Positions 17,666 through 26,217 of a stretch of DNA of 64,000 nt are shown here, piece by piece. A model generated the notes under the pieces. That model had not been told where the DNA came from. It searched no databases and saw only the letters and a program-made list of their open reading frames with translations. Positions within the stretch are counted from its first letter, which is position 1, and each line of letters opens with the position of its first letter. The stretch comes from Microbacterium cremeum (lineage in GTDB: Bacteria > Actinomycetota > Actinomycetes > Actinomycetales > Microbacteriaceae): assembly GCF_015277855.1 (NCBI RefSeq), contig NZ_CP063812.1, positions 3,224,001-3,288,000 on the forward strand. Direction: 5' to 3'. Made by a program: the position numbers and the translations under genes.

Positions 17666-18004
17666 GCTTCACAGGCTATGGGCACGCACCGACATTCGAT
17701 CTGAGGCGAGGTCCTGTGTCGACGAGCCGGCTTGCGAGGTGTTGCCCCGAGACGCACCCGCTGCGGCGTTGCGCTCTCGGCGCGGGCGCCGCGGCCGCGA
17801 AGATGCTCGAATGAGCGACGGCGCATCGCACGTGACACGCGCGGCATACGACGAGGTGGTGTCCTCGCCGCGCGTGGCTGAGGGGCGGGCATCGCGTCGG
17901 GCGGTTGCGACTCCCCTGCGGCCGCGCGGCACGCACGGAAGCCCCACGTTCTCTGGCGGCTGCCAGGGAACGCGGGGCTTTCGTCCGTGTCGTGAAGCGT
18001 CACG
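17666..18004. other. Intergenic stretch of 339 nt without a recognised gene
   Basis: The gap between the 71-residue gene and the DrrB-like permease holds one strong hairpin (17939-17980, listed separately). The reading frames crossing the rest are Arg/Ala/Ser-rich and look like GC shadows. I see no RNA gene or repeat in 17666-17938. Confidence 0.5.
17939..17980. terminator. Hairpin terminator after the DrrAB-type operon
   Basis: Two 19-nt arms starting AAGCCCC and ending GGGGCTT pair with one A/C mismatch and one G-T wobble around a GGCT loop. It lies 24 nt past the stop of the permease gene. No T tract. Confidence 0.65.
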
Positions 18005-18775
18005 TCAGCTGATCTTCTTCCGGTAGATCGACATCGCGATGAAGTACGCGACGACGAGGATGCCGACGCACCAGGCGAGCGCCACCCACAGGTCGGAGCC
18101 CACCGGCTGCCCGCTGAAGATGGCTCGCAGCGAGTTGACGATCGAGGTGACCGGCTGGTTGTCGGCGAACCACTGCACGGGCGCCGGCATCGAGTTCGTC
18201 GGGACGAACGCCGAGCTGATGAACGGCAGGAAGATGAGCGGGTACGAGAACGCGCTCGCACCGTCGACCGTCTTCGCTGCGAGGCCCGCGATCACCGCGA
18301 CCCACGTCAGCGCCAGCGTGAACAGTGCCAGGATGCCGATCACGGCGAGCCAGTCCAGCACGCTCGCTCCGGTGCGGAACCCCATGAGCAGCGCCACGCC
18401 CACGACGATCGCGAGCGACACGAGGTTCGCCACGAGCGAGGTCAGCACGTGCGCCCACAACGAGCTCGAACGGGCGATCGGCATGGACTGGAACCGCTCG
18501 AAGATCCCGCCCTGCAGGTCGAGGAACAGCCGGTACGCGGTGTACGCGATGCCCGACGCGATCGTGATGAGCAGGATGCCCGGAAGCATGTAGTCGATGT
18601 ACGACGTCTTCGAGCCGAGGTCGATGGCGCCGCCGAACACGTACGTGAACAGCAGCATCAGGGCGACCGGGGTGACGGCGGTGGTGATGATGGTGTCGGG
18701 GCTGCGCAGGATGTGGCGCAGCGAACGGCCGGTGAGGATGGCGGTGTCGCCGAAGAAATGCGTGGTGGACATCAT
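18005..18775 (-). CDS. ABC-2 type transporter permease, DrrB-like
   Basis: 256 residues (253 if translation starts at the second ATG, 18772, which has the better spacing from GGAG). Six hydrophobic segments are visible: about 25-50 (TAVTPVALMLLFTYVFGG), 60-80, 105-130 (LTSLVANLVSLAIVVGVALLMG), 142-165, 172-190 and 225-250. The motif FLDLQGGIFERFQSMPIARSS (about 83) is typical of daunorubicin-resistance permeases. The start overlaps the ATPase stop. With the ATPase it forms a two-component exporter in the cytoplasmic membrane; the substrate is probably a drug or lipid but is unknown. Confidence 0.9.
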   Translation of the reverse strand: MMSTTHFFGDTAILTGRSLRHILRSPDTIITTAVTPVALMLLFTYVFGGAIDLGSKTSYIDYMLPGILLITIASGIAYTAYRLFLDLQGGIFERFQSMPIARSSSLWAHVLTSLVANLVSLAIVVGVALLMGFRTGASVLDWLAVIGILALFTLALTWVAVIAGLAAKTVDGASAFSYPLIFLPFISSAFVPTNSMPAPVQWFADNQPVTSIVNSLRAIFSGQPVGSDLWVALAWCVGILVVAYFIAMSIYRKKIS

Positions 18776-19581
18776 CGCTCCTTCGTGGTCTGAGCGGGAA
18801 CGGCGGCCTCATCGGTGGCGCCGTCGTCTCCGGTGATGGCGAGGAAGACCTCCTCGAGGGTGGGCTGCTTCTCGACGTACTCGACCTTCGCGGCCGGCAG
18901 CAGCTGCTTCAGCTCCGCGAGGGTGCCGTTGACGATGATGCGGCCCTTGTGCAGGATCGCGATCCGGTCGGCCAGCTGCTCGGCCTCGTCGAGGTACTGC
19001 GTGGTCAGCAGCACCGTGGTGCCGTTGTTCGCGAGCTCCTTGACGGTCTGCCACACCTCGATGCGCGCCTGAGGGTCCAGGCCCGTGGTGGGCTCGTCGA
19101 GGAAGATCACCGGCGGGTTGCCGATGAGGCTCATCGCGATGTCGAGCCGGCGGCGCATGCCGCCGGAGTACGTCGCGGCCTTGCGGGCGCCGGCCTCGGT
19201 CAGCGAGAACCGGGCGAGCAGGTCGTCGGCGATCTTGCCGGGGTTGCGCAGATGGCGCAGCTTCGCCACCAGCACCAGGTTCTCGCGGCCGCTGAGGACC
19301 TCGTCGACGGCGGCGAACTGCCCGGTCAGGCTGATCGACTCCCGCACGCTCTGCGACTGCGACGCGACATCGAACCCGTTCACACGGGCGGCGCCCGCGT
19401 CGGCCTTCAGCAGCGTCGAGAGGATGCGGACCGCGGTGGTCTTGCCGGCGCCGTTCGAGCCGAGCAGGGCGAAGATGCTGCCCCGCGCGACGTCGAAGTC
19501 GACGCCCCGCAGAACCTTCACGTCCTTGTACGCCTTCTCCAGGCCCTTCACCTGGATCGCGGGTGCTGTTGCGGTGGTCAT
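18772..19581 (-). CDS. ABC transporter ATP-binding protein, DrrA-like
   Basis: 269 residues with all nucleotide-binding motifs: Walker A LGSNGAGKTTA (about 39-49), Q-loop LTGQFAAVDEVLSG (about 84), signature YSGGMRRRLDIA (about 137-148), Walker B VIFLDEPTTGLDP (about 156-168) and the switch His replaced by Gln in LLTTQYLDEAEQ (about 190-201), as is normal for DrrA proteins. The C-terminal extension is short. Its ATG overlaps the DUF1048 stop by 4 nt and its stop overlaps the permease start, so PadR, DUF1048, ATPase and permease are one operon. Confidence 0.93.
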   Translation of the reverse strand: MTTATAPAIQVKGLEKAYKDVKVLRGVDFDVARGSIFALLGSNGAGKTTAVRILSTLLKADAGAARVNGFDVASQSQSVRESISLTGQFAAVDEVLSGRENLVLVAKLRHLRNPGKIADDLLARFSLTEAGARKAATYSGGMRRRLDIAMSLIGNPPVIFLDEPTTGLDPQARIEVWQTVKELANNGTTVLLTTQYLDEAEQLADRIAILHKGRIIVNGTLAELKQLLPAAKVEYVEKQPTLEEVFLAITGDDGATDEAAVPAQTTKER

Positions 19582-19946
19582 TTCGTCTCCTCACGCTCTG
19601 CGGCGTCGATCGCCTTGATGAGGCGCTCGCGCTCCTTGTCGATCCAGTGACGCCCGCTGTACGACTGGGCGAAGGTCTCGGCGAACTCGATGGGGTCGTC
19701 GCCGACGATCTCGCGGACGGGAGTGCCGTCGGCGGCCGCGCGGTCCCACAGGTCGGCGAGATCGCCGAACATGGTGACCATCGTGTCGCCGTCGGTGACG
19801 CCGCCGTAGTACATGAAGTACCGGTGGAGCGCCTTCGCCGCGGTGCGGTACGGTTCGGGAAGGCCCTCGATGCGGGCCATGGTCTGCTTGTACTGCTTCT
19901 TCTGCTCGAGCGACCCGGTGAGGGTCTCGATCCACTTGGCGGCCAT
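19578..19946 (-). CDS. DUF1048 domain protein
   Basis: 122 residues from ATG 19946; the stop of the PadR gene overlaps this start (TGATG), and its own stop overlaps the ATPase start (ATGA). The sequence MAAKWIETLTGSLEQKKQYKQ, then ALHRYFMYYGGVTDGDTMVTMFGDLADLWDRAAADG, matches DUF1048, a small helical family commonly found next to PadR regulators and ABC exporters. The function of the family is not known. The position between sensor-repressor and exporter suggests a role in the same response. Confidence 0.85.
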   Translation of the reverse strand: MAAKWIETLTGSLEQKKQYKQTMARIEGLPEPYRTAAKALHRYFMYYGGVTDGDTMVTMFGDLADLWDRAAADGTPVREIVGDDPIEFAETFAQSYSGRHWIDKERERLIKAIDAAEREETK

Positions 19947-20299
19947 CAGTTCTCTCCTTCTTCGGTGCCTGGTGCGGTGTCGGTGTGGAGCTGTTCGATG
20001 CGTCCTGCGAGGAAGCTCCATGTCCTCCAGAACTCGGCGAGCTGGTCCTGTCCCTGTGCGTTGAGGGAGTACACCTTTCGCGGTGGACCCTTCTCGGACG
20101 GGACCTTCTCCACGTCCACCAGGCCCCTCTGCTCGATCCTGACCAGCAGCGCGTAAACCGTCCCCTCGACGATCTCCGAGAAGCCCAGCTCTCGAAGTCG
20201 TGCCGTGATCTCGTATCCGTACGCGGGTCGTGCCGCGAGCGTCGCCAGCACGATGCCTTCGAGCGTGCCCTTGAGCATCTCGGTCAGCTGATTCGCCAT
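19946..20299 (-). CDS. PadR-family transcriptional repressor
   Basis: 117 residues from ATG 20299; the GGAGGAGG site lies upstream of both this ATG and a GTG at 20308, and spacing favours the ATG. The winged helix is clear: EMLKGTLEGIVLATLAARPAYGYEITARLRELGF, EGTVYALLVRIEQRGLVDVEKVPSEKGPPRKVYSLNAQG, followed by a dimerisation helix. PadR repressors that head a DrrAB-type operon bind an inverted repeat in their own promoter and are released by the exported drug. The paired elements at 20318-20386 fit this. Confidence 0.92.
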   Translation of the reverse strand: MANQLTEMLKGTLEGIVLATLAARPAYGYEITARLRELGFSEIVEGTVYALLVRIEQRGLVDVEKVPSEKGPPRKVYSLNAQGQDQLAEFWRTWSFLAGRIEQLHTDTAPGTEEGEN

Positions 20300-20317
20300 C
20301 GTGATCACCTCCTCCTA

Positions 20318-20340
20318 ACTACTCGGTGTTGCTGAGTACC
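20318..20340. promoter_or_regulatory. PadR operator, promoter-distal copy
   Basis: A 23-bp element beginning ACTACTCGGTGTTGC and ending GAGTACC. It is itself roughly palindromic (TACTC...GAGTA) and reappears in opposite orientation at 20364-20386 with 20 of 23 positions identical. It lies between the predicted -10 and the ribosome site of the PadR gene. Confidence 0.6.
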
Positions 20341-20345
20341 ACTAA

Positions 20346-20375
20346 ACGGTAACACTAGGTACCGGTACTTGGCAA
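20346..20375 (-). promoter_or_regulatory. Candidate promoter of the PadR-DUF1048-ABC operon
   Basis: On the minus strand, -35-like TTGCCA (20375-20370) and -10-like TACCGT (20351-20346) are 18 nt apart. A separate perfect 10-bp palindrome, GTACCGGTAC, sits in the spacer at 20359-20368. The two operator copies flank and overlap this promoter. Confidence 0.5.
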
Positions 20376-20386
20376 CACTGAATAGT
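20364..20386. promoter_or_regulatory. PadR operator, copy over the -35 box
   Basis: Reverse-complement copy of the element at 20318-20340 (minus strand reads ACTATTCAGTGTTGCC...AGTACC). It covers the predicted -35 hexamer. Two copies facing each other suggest cooperative binding by two PadR dimers. Confidence 0.6.
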
Positions 20387-20393
20387 GAGTTTT

Positions 20394-20439
20394 TTCGGCG
20401 CACCGCGAAGCGAGCTTCTTCGGCGCACCACGAAGAGAG
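20394..20439. repeat. Two 21-bp direct repeats, 25-bp period
   Basis: TTCGGCGCACC followed by G/A-CGAAG and four more bases occurs twice (20394-20414 and 20419-20439). Each copy can fold into a short hairpin (CTTCG...CGAAG). They lie just downstream of the squalene-cyclase-like gene and upstream of the PadR promoter, where they may help to end transcription. Confidence 0.45.
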
Positions 20440-20450
20440 GGACGGGGGTG

Positions 20451-21419
20451 TCAGCGGGCGGCGTCCCACCACTCCAGGACGCGCGTGCCGAACAGCGTGA
20501 GCCAACGCGAGGGCTCGCCCTCGCCGGCATCGACGCCGAACCACGTGCGACCCCGCAGCGGCGTCGTCTGCAGCCACGTGCCGTCGGGCTGCCGGGCGGC
20601 GCGCACCGCGTCGACGGCGTCGGCGAGACGCGGATCCGGCGCGGTTCCCTCGAGCAGCGCGGCGTCGCGGAAATGGTCGAGTGCGGCGAGCGCGCTGTAG
20701 CGATGCCGATTCGGGTGGACGAACCTCGTGACGAAGTCCCCCACCACCTCGCCGGTCGACGCGCGGTACATCAGCCGGCGCGACAGCAGGTACTCCTCGC
20801 CGCCGTGGCGGGCGGCGCGCATGCGCGTGTCGCCCGTGATCCGCTCGTAGGCGAGCAGGCCGCGCACGGCGTTGAGCGTCGAGTGGAACGAGGACCGCAC
20901 GGAGTCGCCCTCCTCGGCCTCGCAGTTCCAGCCGCCGTCGGCCAGGCGATGCGCCGGGAACCACTCGACCAGTCTCGAGACGTCGGCGCCGAGCCACGCG
21001 CCGGAGGCGAGCGTGTAGGAGTTGATGCAGACGTCGACCTCGCCGCCCCAGTACGGGAGGTCGTCGTACTCCCACCGGCTGTGGCGGGCCAGTCGTTCGG
21101 CGGTGCCTTCGAGGGCGCCGGCGTCCAGCCCCCACTCCCGGAGGTCCTTCAGCACCCACGTGGTGGCCGTCCACGGCTGACCCGGCTCGTCGGCCTCGGG
21201 GCTGCCGAAGAACCCGGCGGGGAAGAACGCGCCGCCCGCCCACTGGCCGTCGTCGTCCTGCTCCGCCAGCAGGGCGGCACCGAATCCCTCGGTTGCGACG
21301 CGGGCACGGGTCGCCTGCCACGTCTGGGGCGGCGCCCCGAGGAGGTCGCGCTCGACCTGCCACCGCAGGGCGGGGTCGGAGTCGAGCAGCCAGTCGAGCA
21401 GACGCCGGTCCGTGGTCAT
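20451..21419 (-). CDS. Squalene-cyclase/prenyltransferase-like alpha-alpha barrel protein
   Basis: 322 residues from ATG 21419 (GTG 21428 possible). The sequence shows repeated QW-type or prenyltransferase repeats: DDDGQWAGGAFFPAGFFG (about 55), ADGGWNCEAEEGDS (about 165), and QPDGTWLQTTPLRGRTWFGVD near the C-terminus, with W-rich helices between. It is about half the size of a true squalene-hopene cyclase and lacks the catalytic DXDD motif, so it is better called a terpene-cyclase-like or glycoside-binding alpha-alpha barrel of unknown function. No signal peptide is visible. Confidence 0.7.
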   Translation of the reverse strand: MTTDRRLLDWLLDSDPALRWQVERDLLGAPPQTWQATRARVATEGFGAALLAEQDDDGQWAGGAFFPAGFFGSPEADEPGQPWTATTWVLKDLREWGLDAGALEGTAERLARHSRWEYDDLPYWGGEVDVCINSYTLASGAWLGADVSRLVEWFPAHRLADGGWNCEAEEGDSVRSSFHSTLNAVRGLLAYERITGDTRMRAARHGGEEYLLSRRLMYRASTGEVVGDFVTRFVHPNRHRYSALAALDHFRDAALLEGTAPDPRLADAVDAVRAARQPDGTWLQTTPLRGRTWFGVDAGEGEPSRWLTLFGTRVLEWWDAAR

Positions 21420-21457
21420 GCGATGCACAGTAGCCGTCGGCCCCGACGCCCGCGCGC

Positions 21458-22042
21458 TCAGGCGCCGATGGTCTCGGCCGCCACCGCGTCGCCGACTTCG
21501 CCCGCCGCCCGCTCGCGCCGCGTCGCCACCACGAAGCGCCACAGGAAGAGGAACCCGGCCAGCGGCATCAGGATGTCGGTGTAGAGGATGCTGCCTGCGT
21601 TGCCCTGCGCCTCGTTGCCCGCCGTGATCAGCTGATGGATGTGCCCGCCCGCGGCGCCCCACAGGAACAGCGCGGGACCGACGAGTGCCGCGAGCTTCAC
21701 CATCCACCCCTGCCGGCGCGGGAACGCCAGGAACCCCACAGCCGCGAACCCGAGGCTCGCGAAGGCCACCTCGAGCTGGAACGGACTCTGGTCCCACCCG
21801 ATGATCTCGGCGGTGAAGTCGCCGAACACGCTGTGCATGACGAAGTTGTAGAGGTAGCTGACGCCCACCGACAGCAGCAGGAAGTGATCGAGGAGCCTTC
21901 CCCAGACGACGGATGCCGTGAGCCGGGCGCGGCGCCGTGCCCGCAGCATGCCGATCCCCGCCGTGATGAGCCCGAGCACGAAGAGGGTGACGGTGAAGTT
22001 CGAGAGGAGGAGGGTCGTGACGTCGGTGAGGGCTGCTTCCAT
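21458..22042 (-). CDS. Integral membrane protein, DUF6790-like
   Basis: 194 residues with about five membrane segments: 14-32 (NFTVTLFVLGLITAGIGML), 47-70, 90-107 (LEVAFASLGFAAVGFLAF), 115-132 and 150-170. The central stretch HSVFGDFTAEIIGWDQSPFQLEV resembles the conserved segment of DUF6790 membrane proteins (xEIxGWxxSPFQxEVA). No enzymatic residue pattern can be assigned. It precedes the cyclase-like gene by 38 nt on the same strand and may be co-transcribed with it. Confidence 0.65.
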   Translation of the reverse strand: MEAALTDVTTLLLSNFTVTLFVLGLITAGIGMLRARRRARLTASVVWGRLLDHFLLLSVGVSYLYNFVMHSVFGDFTAEIIGWDQSPFQLEVAFASLGFAAVGFLAFPRRQGWMVKLAALVGPALFLWGAAGGHIHQLITAGNEAQGNAGSILYTDILMPLAGFLFLWRFVVATRRERAAGEVGDAVAAETIGA

Positions 22043-22153
22043 GACATCTCCCAGGTCGGGCCGCGAATCGGCGGCGGTCGCGGTGATTGCACTGTAGCGG
22101 CGTGGGCGGCCCGACCGGTGGCCCGCCGCGCGGCGCGCCGGGTTAGGGCCGGG

Positions 22154-23620
22154 TCAGGGCCGAGGCGAGAGATCGGGCAGCGCCGATGTGCCGAACTCGT
22201 GGCGCAGCGCGCTCAGAGCGGCGAACCAGCCGACGAGCCCGTGGACGCCGGGGCCGGGGGCCGCGGAGGCCGAGGCCAGATAGAGCCCCGGCACGGGCGT
22301 GCGCCAGGGGTCGGGGCTGAGGACGGGGCGCCGCACCAGCTGACGCAGCATCGGCGCTCCCGCCGCGATGTCGCCTCCCGGGTAGTTCGGGTTGTGCCGC
22401 TCGACGTCGACCGCCGTACGCGAGCTCGTGGCGAGGATCGTGTCGCGGAATCCCGGGGCGAACCGCTCGATCTGCGCGATCACCGCCTCCTCGCGGTCGG
22501 CGGGACTCCCGGCGGGGACGTGCGTGTACGTCCACAGCGTGTGCCGGCCCTCGGGCGCGCGTCCGGGGTCGAACAGCGACTGCTGCCCCACGAGCACGTA
22601 CGGGCGCTCGGGCAGCCGCCCGCGGTTCACCTCGTTCTCGGCCGCGGCCATCTCGGCGCGGGTGCCGCCGACGTGCACGGTGCCCGCCTGCCGCACCGCC
22701 GGATGCGTCCACGGCACCGGCTCGCTGAGCGCGAAGTCGACCTTGGCGACACCGCCGCCGTAGCGGAAGCCCTCGAGGGCCCGCCGGTAGGGCCACGGCA
22801 TCCGTTCGCCTGCGAGGCGGAGGAGCGCACGCGGCGTGACGTCCAGGAGCGTGGCCCGCGCCGACGGCAGTTCGTCGAGCGACACGATGTCGCGCCCGAG
22901 CACGACCTCGCCGCCGTGCGCGCGCAGGTCGTCGACCATCGCGTCGACGATGGCCTGGCTGCCGCCGATCGGGATGGGCCAGCCCCGCGCGTGCGCGTAG
23001 GTCCCGAGCGAGAGCCCTGCCCCGGCCGCCGCGATGCTCGGCTGCGACAGGATCGTGTGCGCGGCGACCCCGGTGAGCAGGGCGGGAGCGGCGTCCTCGC
23101 GGAACCTCGCGTTCCACACCGCGCTCCCCTGCTCGAGCGCCCGCAGCCCGAACAGCGCCGCGGCGATCGGATCGCGCGGCAGGCGGAGCAGCGACGATCC
23201 GGTGAAGTCGGCGACGCCCGACGCCCGCTCGACGAGCGGGCGCATCAGCCGCTCGTACGCACGGCCGTCGACGCCGAGCCCATCGCGCGTGCGGGCGAGG
23301 TCGCGGTACGCGATGCCGGCGCGCCCGCCGTCCAGCGGCTGCGCGAACGACACCTCCGGGACGGCGAACTCGACGCGCGAGGGCAGGCCGAACTCTCGGA
23401 AGAACCGCGACTCGAAGGCGAGCGGATGCACCGCCGAGCACACGTCGTGCCGGAAGCCCGGCAGCGTCAGCTCCTTGGTGGCCGCACCGCCGCCCGCCTG
23501 GTCGGCGCGCTCGTACACGTGCACCCGCAGCCCGGCGCGCGCGAGCGTGACCGCCGCGGCGAGGCCGTTGGGTCCGGCGCCGACGACGACGGCGTCGAGC
23601 TCAGGGCGGGGTGTCGTCAT
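22154..23620 (-). CDS. FAD-dependent oxidoreductase, phytoene-desaturase-like (COG1233)
   Basis: 488 residues. The dinucleotide motif [27 protein letters not shown] (about 11-37, split here only by length) is followed by [25 protein letters not shown], typical of the NAD(P)/FAD-dependent amine-oxidase-like group. The C-terminus holds [20 protein letters not shown], the second FAD-contact region. Its start overlaps the SRPBCC stop by 4 nt (ATGA). No carotenoid genes are nearby, so the substrate is likely not phytoene. Cytoplasmic or membrane-associated. Confidence 0.86.
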   Translation of the reverse strand: MTTPRPELDAVVVGAGPNGLAAAVTLARAGLRVHVYERADQAGGGAATKELTLPGFRHDVCSAVHPLAFESRFFREFGLPSRVEFAVPEVSFAQPLDGGRAGIAYRDLARTRDGLGVDGRAYERLMRPLVERASGVADFTGSSLLRLPRDPIAAALFGLRALEQGSAVWNARFREDAAPALLTGVAAHTILSQPSIAAAGAGLSLGTYAHARGWPIPIGGSQAIVDAMVDDLRAHGGEVVLGRDIVSLDELPSARATLLDVTPRALLRLAGERMPWPYRRALEGFRYGGGVAKVDFALSEPVPWTHPAVRQAGTVHVGGTRAEMAAAENEVNRGRLPERPYVLVGQQSLFDPGRAPEGRHTLWTYTHVPAGSPADREEAVIAQIERFAPGFRDTILATSSRTAVDVERHNPNYPGGDIAAGAPMLRQLVRRPVLSPDPWRTPVPGLYLASASAAPGPGVHGLVGWFAALSALRHEFGTSALPDLSPRP

Positions 23621-24165
23621 GGCACCATCTCATCGGGCCCGGGCTCGTCCCCCGCGACCGGCTCGCCGCCCCGCGCCTGTTCGCCGCTCTGCGCCATCTC
23701 GCGCTGCGCCGTCGTGGCGCGGGACTGCGTGGCCGCCATTCCCTCGGCGAGATACGCCAGCCGGTGCAGCGTCTCGGCGTTGCGCCAGTGCAGCACCACG
23801 TCCATCAACGGGGCGGGCACGTAGGCCGCCGGCCCCGCCACCGCCTCCTCCTGCATGCGCACCACGCTGCCGTCCCCTCGCGCCTTCACATCGATCGTCA
23901 CACGGGCCTCGCCCAGCGGCCACCCTCGCGCCTTCATGACGATGCGGCGCGGCGGATCGCACGCCTCGACGGCCGTCGAGTCGTCGATGAGCGCCGGCCA
24001 CGTCCCGACCGAGTGATGCAGCCTCGCACCCGCGGACGGCCACGCCTCGTCGACCTCCCGCATGCGCGACGCACCGACCACCCACGACGGGTACAGCCAG
24101 CCATCGCGCAGCACCCGGAAGACGTCCTCGGGCGCGCATTTCAGGACCCTCACGTTGCGCGACAT
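23617..24165 (-). CDS. SRPBCC (START/Bet v1-like) lipid- or ligand-binding protein
   Basis: 182 residues from ATG 24165. The N-terminus [39 protein letters not shown] and the later [19 protein letters not shown] and [13 protein letters not shown] are the helix-grip pattern of polyketide-cyclase/START-like SRPBCC proteins. The last 50 residues are charged and low complexity. It is translationally coupled to the FAD oxidoreductase downstream, a common actinobacterial pairing; together they may handle a hydrophobic metabolite. Confidence 0.82.
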   Translation of the reverse strand: MSRNVRVLKCAPEDVFRVLRDGWLYPSWVVGASRMREVDEAWPSAGARLHHSVGTWPALIDDSTAVEACDPPRRIVMKARGWPLGEARVTIDVKARGDGSVVRMQEEAVAGPAAYVPAPLMDVVLHWRNAETLHRLAYLAEGMAATQSRATTAQREMAQSGEQARGGEPVAGDEPGPDEMVP

Positions 24166-24238
24166 GGTGCCGACGCTACGACGACGGATGCCGGGGCCAC
24201 AGGCCATTGCGGCAGGCCAGAGGTTGTACTAGCCCTCG

Positions 24239-24916
24239 TCAGCGCACGAGGCCGAGCCGGTAGGCGAGGATCACGAGCTGCACGCGATCGCGGGCGCCGA
24301 GCTTCTGCAGCAGCCGCCCGACGTGGGTCTTGACCGTGGACTCCGACAGCACGAAGCGGGCGGCGAGCTCGTCGTTGGTGAGGCCCTCGGCCACGGCGAC
24401 CAGGAACTCCCGCTCGCGCGGGGTCAGCACCTCGAGCACGGCGGATGCCTCGGCGGCGGCATACGTCTCGTCCCTGCCCTGCGCGAACTGCGCGAGCATG
24501 CGCCTGGTCACGCTCGGCGCGAGCGCCGCGTCGCCGCGGTGGACGGCGCGGATCGCGCCGACGAGCTCGGCGGGGCGTGCGTCCTTGAGCAGGAACCCGC
24601 TCGCGCCGGCGCGCAGCGCGGCGAAGGCGTACTCGTCGAGGTCGAAGGTGGTCAGCACGATGATGCGCGGCGCACCCCCCGGGTCCGCGATCTGCCCGGT
24701 GATCTGCTCCGTCGCGGCGATGCCGTCGGTTCCCGGCATCCGCACGTCCATCAGCAGCACGTCGACGTCGCCGCGCTGCGCGATCGCGATCGCCCCGTCG
24801 CCGTCGGGCGCCTCGGCGACGACCTCGAGTTCGTCCTCGGCGTCGAGCACGAGCCTCAGGCCCAGCCGCACGAGCTCCTGGTCGTCCACGATCCCGATCC
24901 TGATGGGCTGCGTCAT
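24239..24916 (-). CDS. NarL/LuxR-family response regulator
   Basis: 225 residues. Receiver domain: IGIVDDQELVRLGL (acidic pair at about 10-11), VDVLLMDVRMPGTDGI with the phosphoacceptor Asp at about 56, LTTFDLDEY and the conserved Lys in FLLKDA (about 111). C-terminal HTH: LTPREREFLVAVAEGLTNDELAARFVLSESTVKTHVGRLLQKL. ATG 24916 overlaps the kinase stop by 4 nt (ATGA). It receives phosphate from the kinase and probably controls the ABC exporter genes at the head of the same operon. Confidence 0.95.
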   Translation of the reverse strand: MTQPIRIGIVDDQELVRLGLRLVLDAEDELEVVAEAPDGDGAIAIAQRGDVDVLLMDVRMPGTDGIAATEQITGQIADPGGAPRIIVLTTFDLDEYAFAALRAGASGFLLKDARPAELVGAIRAVHRGDAALAPSVTRRMLAQFAQGRDETYAAAEASAVLEVLTPREREFLVAVAEGLTNDELAARFVLSESTVKTHVGRLLQKLGARDRVQLVILAYRLGLVR

Positions 24917-26208
24917 CCGTCGTCCTCTCCGTGCAGCACCGCGTGCACACGCCATCCGCCGCTCGGGCGGGGGCCGGCGTCCACGGTCCCGCCGTACATG
25001 AGCGCCCGCTCCCGCATGCCGATGAGCCCCCGGCCCGACCCGGTGGTGCGCGGCGCCGCGTGGGCGACGGCGTCGTCGTCGACGGTGATGGCCACCTCGT
25101 GGTCGGTGCACGTCACCGTCACATCGACCCGTGTCGCGGCGGGGGCGTGGCGCAGCACGTTCGTGAGCGACTCCTGCACGATGCGATGCACCGCGAGTCC
25201 GAGCCCGGGGTCGGCGGGGACCGTGCCCGAGGTCGCCAGTCGCACCGGCATGCCCGTCTCGCGGAAGCGCTGCACGAGGTCGTTGAGGTCGCCGACGCCC
25301 GGCTGCGGCGTCAGCGGCGACGAGTCGCCCGGCTCTGCCAGCACGCCCAGCAGCCGCCGCATCTCGGCAAGGGCGCTGCGGCCGGTGTCGGCCACGCGTC
25401 GCATCGTCTCGGCACCCCGCTCGGGGTCGCTCGGCGTCACGGCTGCCGCCCCCTCGGCGAGGGTGACCACGACGGTGAGCCCGTGCGAGACGATGTCGTG
25501 CATCTCGCGGGCGATGCGGGCGCGCTCGGCGGCCGCGACGAGCTGGGCCTCCTGGTCGCGCTCCCGGGCGAGATCGCGCGCGCGGGCGACGAGCGAGTCG
25601 ACGTAGCGGCGGCGCCCCCCGACCGACACGCCGATCAGCACCGCGACCAGTGCGAACAGCACCGCGAGCACCGCCGAGGTGATCCGGCCGGCGAGGCCCA
25701 CGTCGTCGGGCGCCGTGCTCACGAGGTTCGCGATCACGCCGGAGGCAGCGGCGATGCCGAACCCGATCCACACCGTGCGGCCGGCCGCGTACGCGCCGAG
25801 CGCGTAAAGGGCGGCGACCAGCGGCAGCACGCCGCCGCCGCTCATCGGCGACGGCAGTGCCGAGACGACGGATGCCACGACCACCGGCAGCAGCGGCCAC
25901 CGGCGTCGCCACAGCAGCGAGACGGATGCCGCGGCCGCCGCGGCCACGAGACCCGCCGCCGCCCACCACGGCACCTGGGCGAGCGGGCCGAGAGCGATGC
26001 TCGCGACGAGCGCGGGGAGCCCCGTGACGACCACGACCAGGATGTCGACGAGCCGGGGATGCGCCGCCCAGAACCTGCGGAGAACGCCCGGCGGGCGCGG
26101 GAGCGCGAGTTCGGGTGCCTCCTCGGCGGCGTCCACCGCGTCCTCCCGCGTGCGCCGATCCCCGGCTCCCCCCATCGGGGAGCCGGGGATCGAGGACGCG
26201 CCGGTCAT
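24913..26208 (-). CDS. NarL-type sensor histidine kinase
   Basis: 431 residues. Four to six membrane segments between about 50 and 190 (LVDILVVVVTGLPALVASIALG, WAAAGLVAAAAAASVSLLW and others), no extracytoplasmic domain of note, then HisKA_3 with REMHDIVSHGLTVVV (His at about 235) and a HATPase_c domain ending GRGLIGMRERALMYGG. This intramembrane-sensing layout is typical of kinases paired with ABC exporters. Start ATG 26208 lies 9 nt after the permease stop. The first codons contain a perfect 16-bp inverted repeat (26156-26192); the alternative ATG 26175 lies in its loop. Confidence 0.92.
   Translation of the reverse strand: MTGASSIPGSPMGGAGDRRTREDAVDAAEEAPELALPRPPGVLRRFWAAHPRLVDILVVVVTGLPALVASIALGPLAQVPWWAAAGLVAAAAAASVSLLWRRRWPLLPVVVASVVSALPSPMSGGGVLPLVAALYALGAYAAGRTVWIGFGIAAASGVIANLVSTAPDDVGLAGRITSAVLAVLFALVAVLIGVSVGGRRRYVDSLVARARDLARERDQEAQLVAAAERARIAREMHDIVSHGLTVVVTLAEGAAAVTPSDPERGAETMRRVADTGRSALAEMRRLLGVLAEPGDSSPLTPQPGVGDLNDLVQRFRETGMPVRLATSGTVPADPGLGLAVHRIVQESLTNVLRHAPAATRVDVTVTCTDHEVAITVDDDAVAHAAPRTTGSGRGLIGMRERALMYGGTVDAGPRPSGGWRVHAVLHGEDDG
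26156..26192 (-). repeat. Perfect 16-bp inverted repeat inside the kinase 5' coding region
   Basis: CGATCCCCGGCTCCCC and GGGGAGCCGGGGATCG are separated by five bases. The hairpin lies 17-53 nt inside the kinase reading frame, just after the end of the ABC permease gene. It could act as an attenuator or RNA-processing site between the exporter genes and the two-component genes. No T tract follows. Confidence 0.6.
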
Positions 26209-26217
26209 ACAGCGACC

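Noticed and set aside
22154..24165. Carotenoid biosynthesis locus
   Set aside because: The FAD enzyme resembles phytoene desaturase only at family level; no crtE, crtB or lycopene genes are nearby and its partner is an SRPBCC protein.
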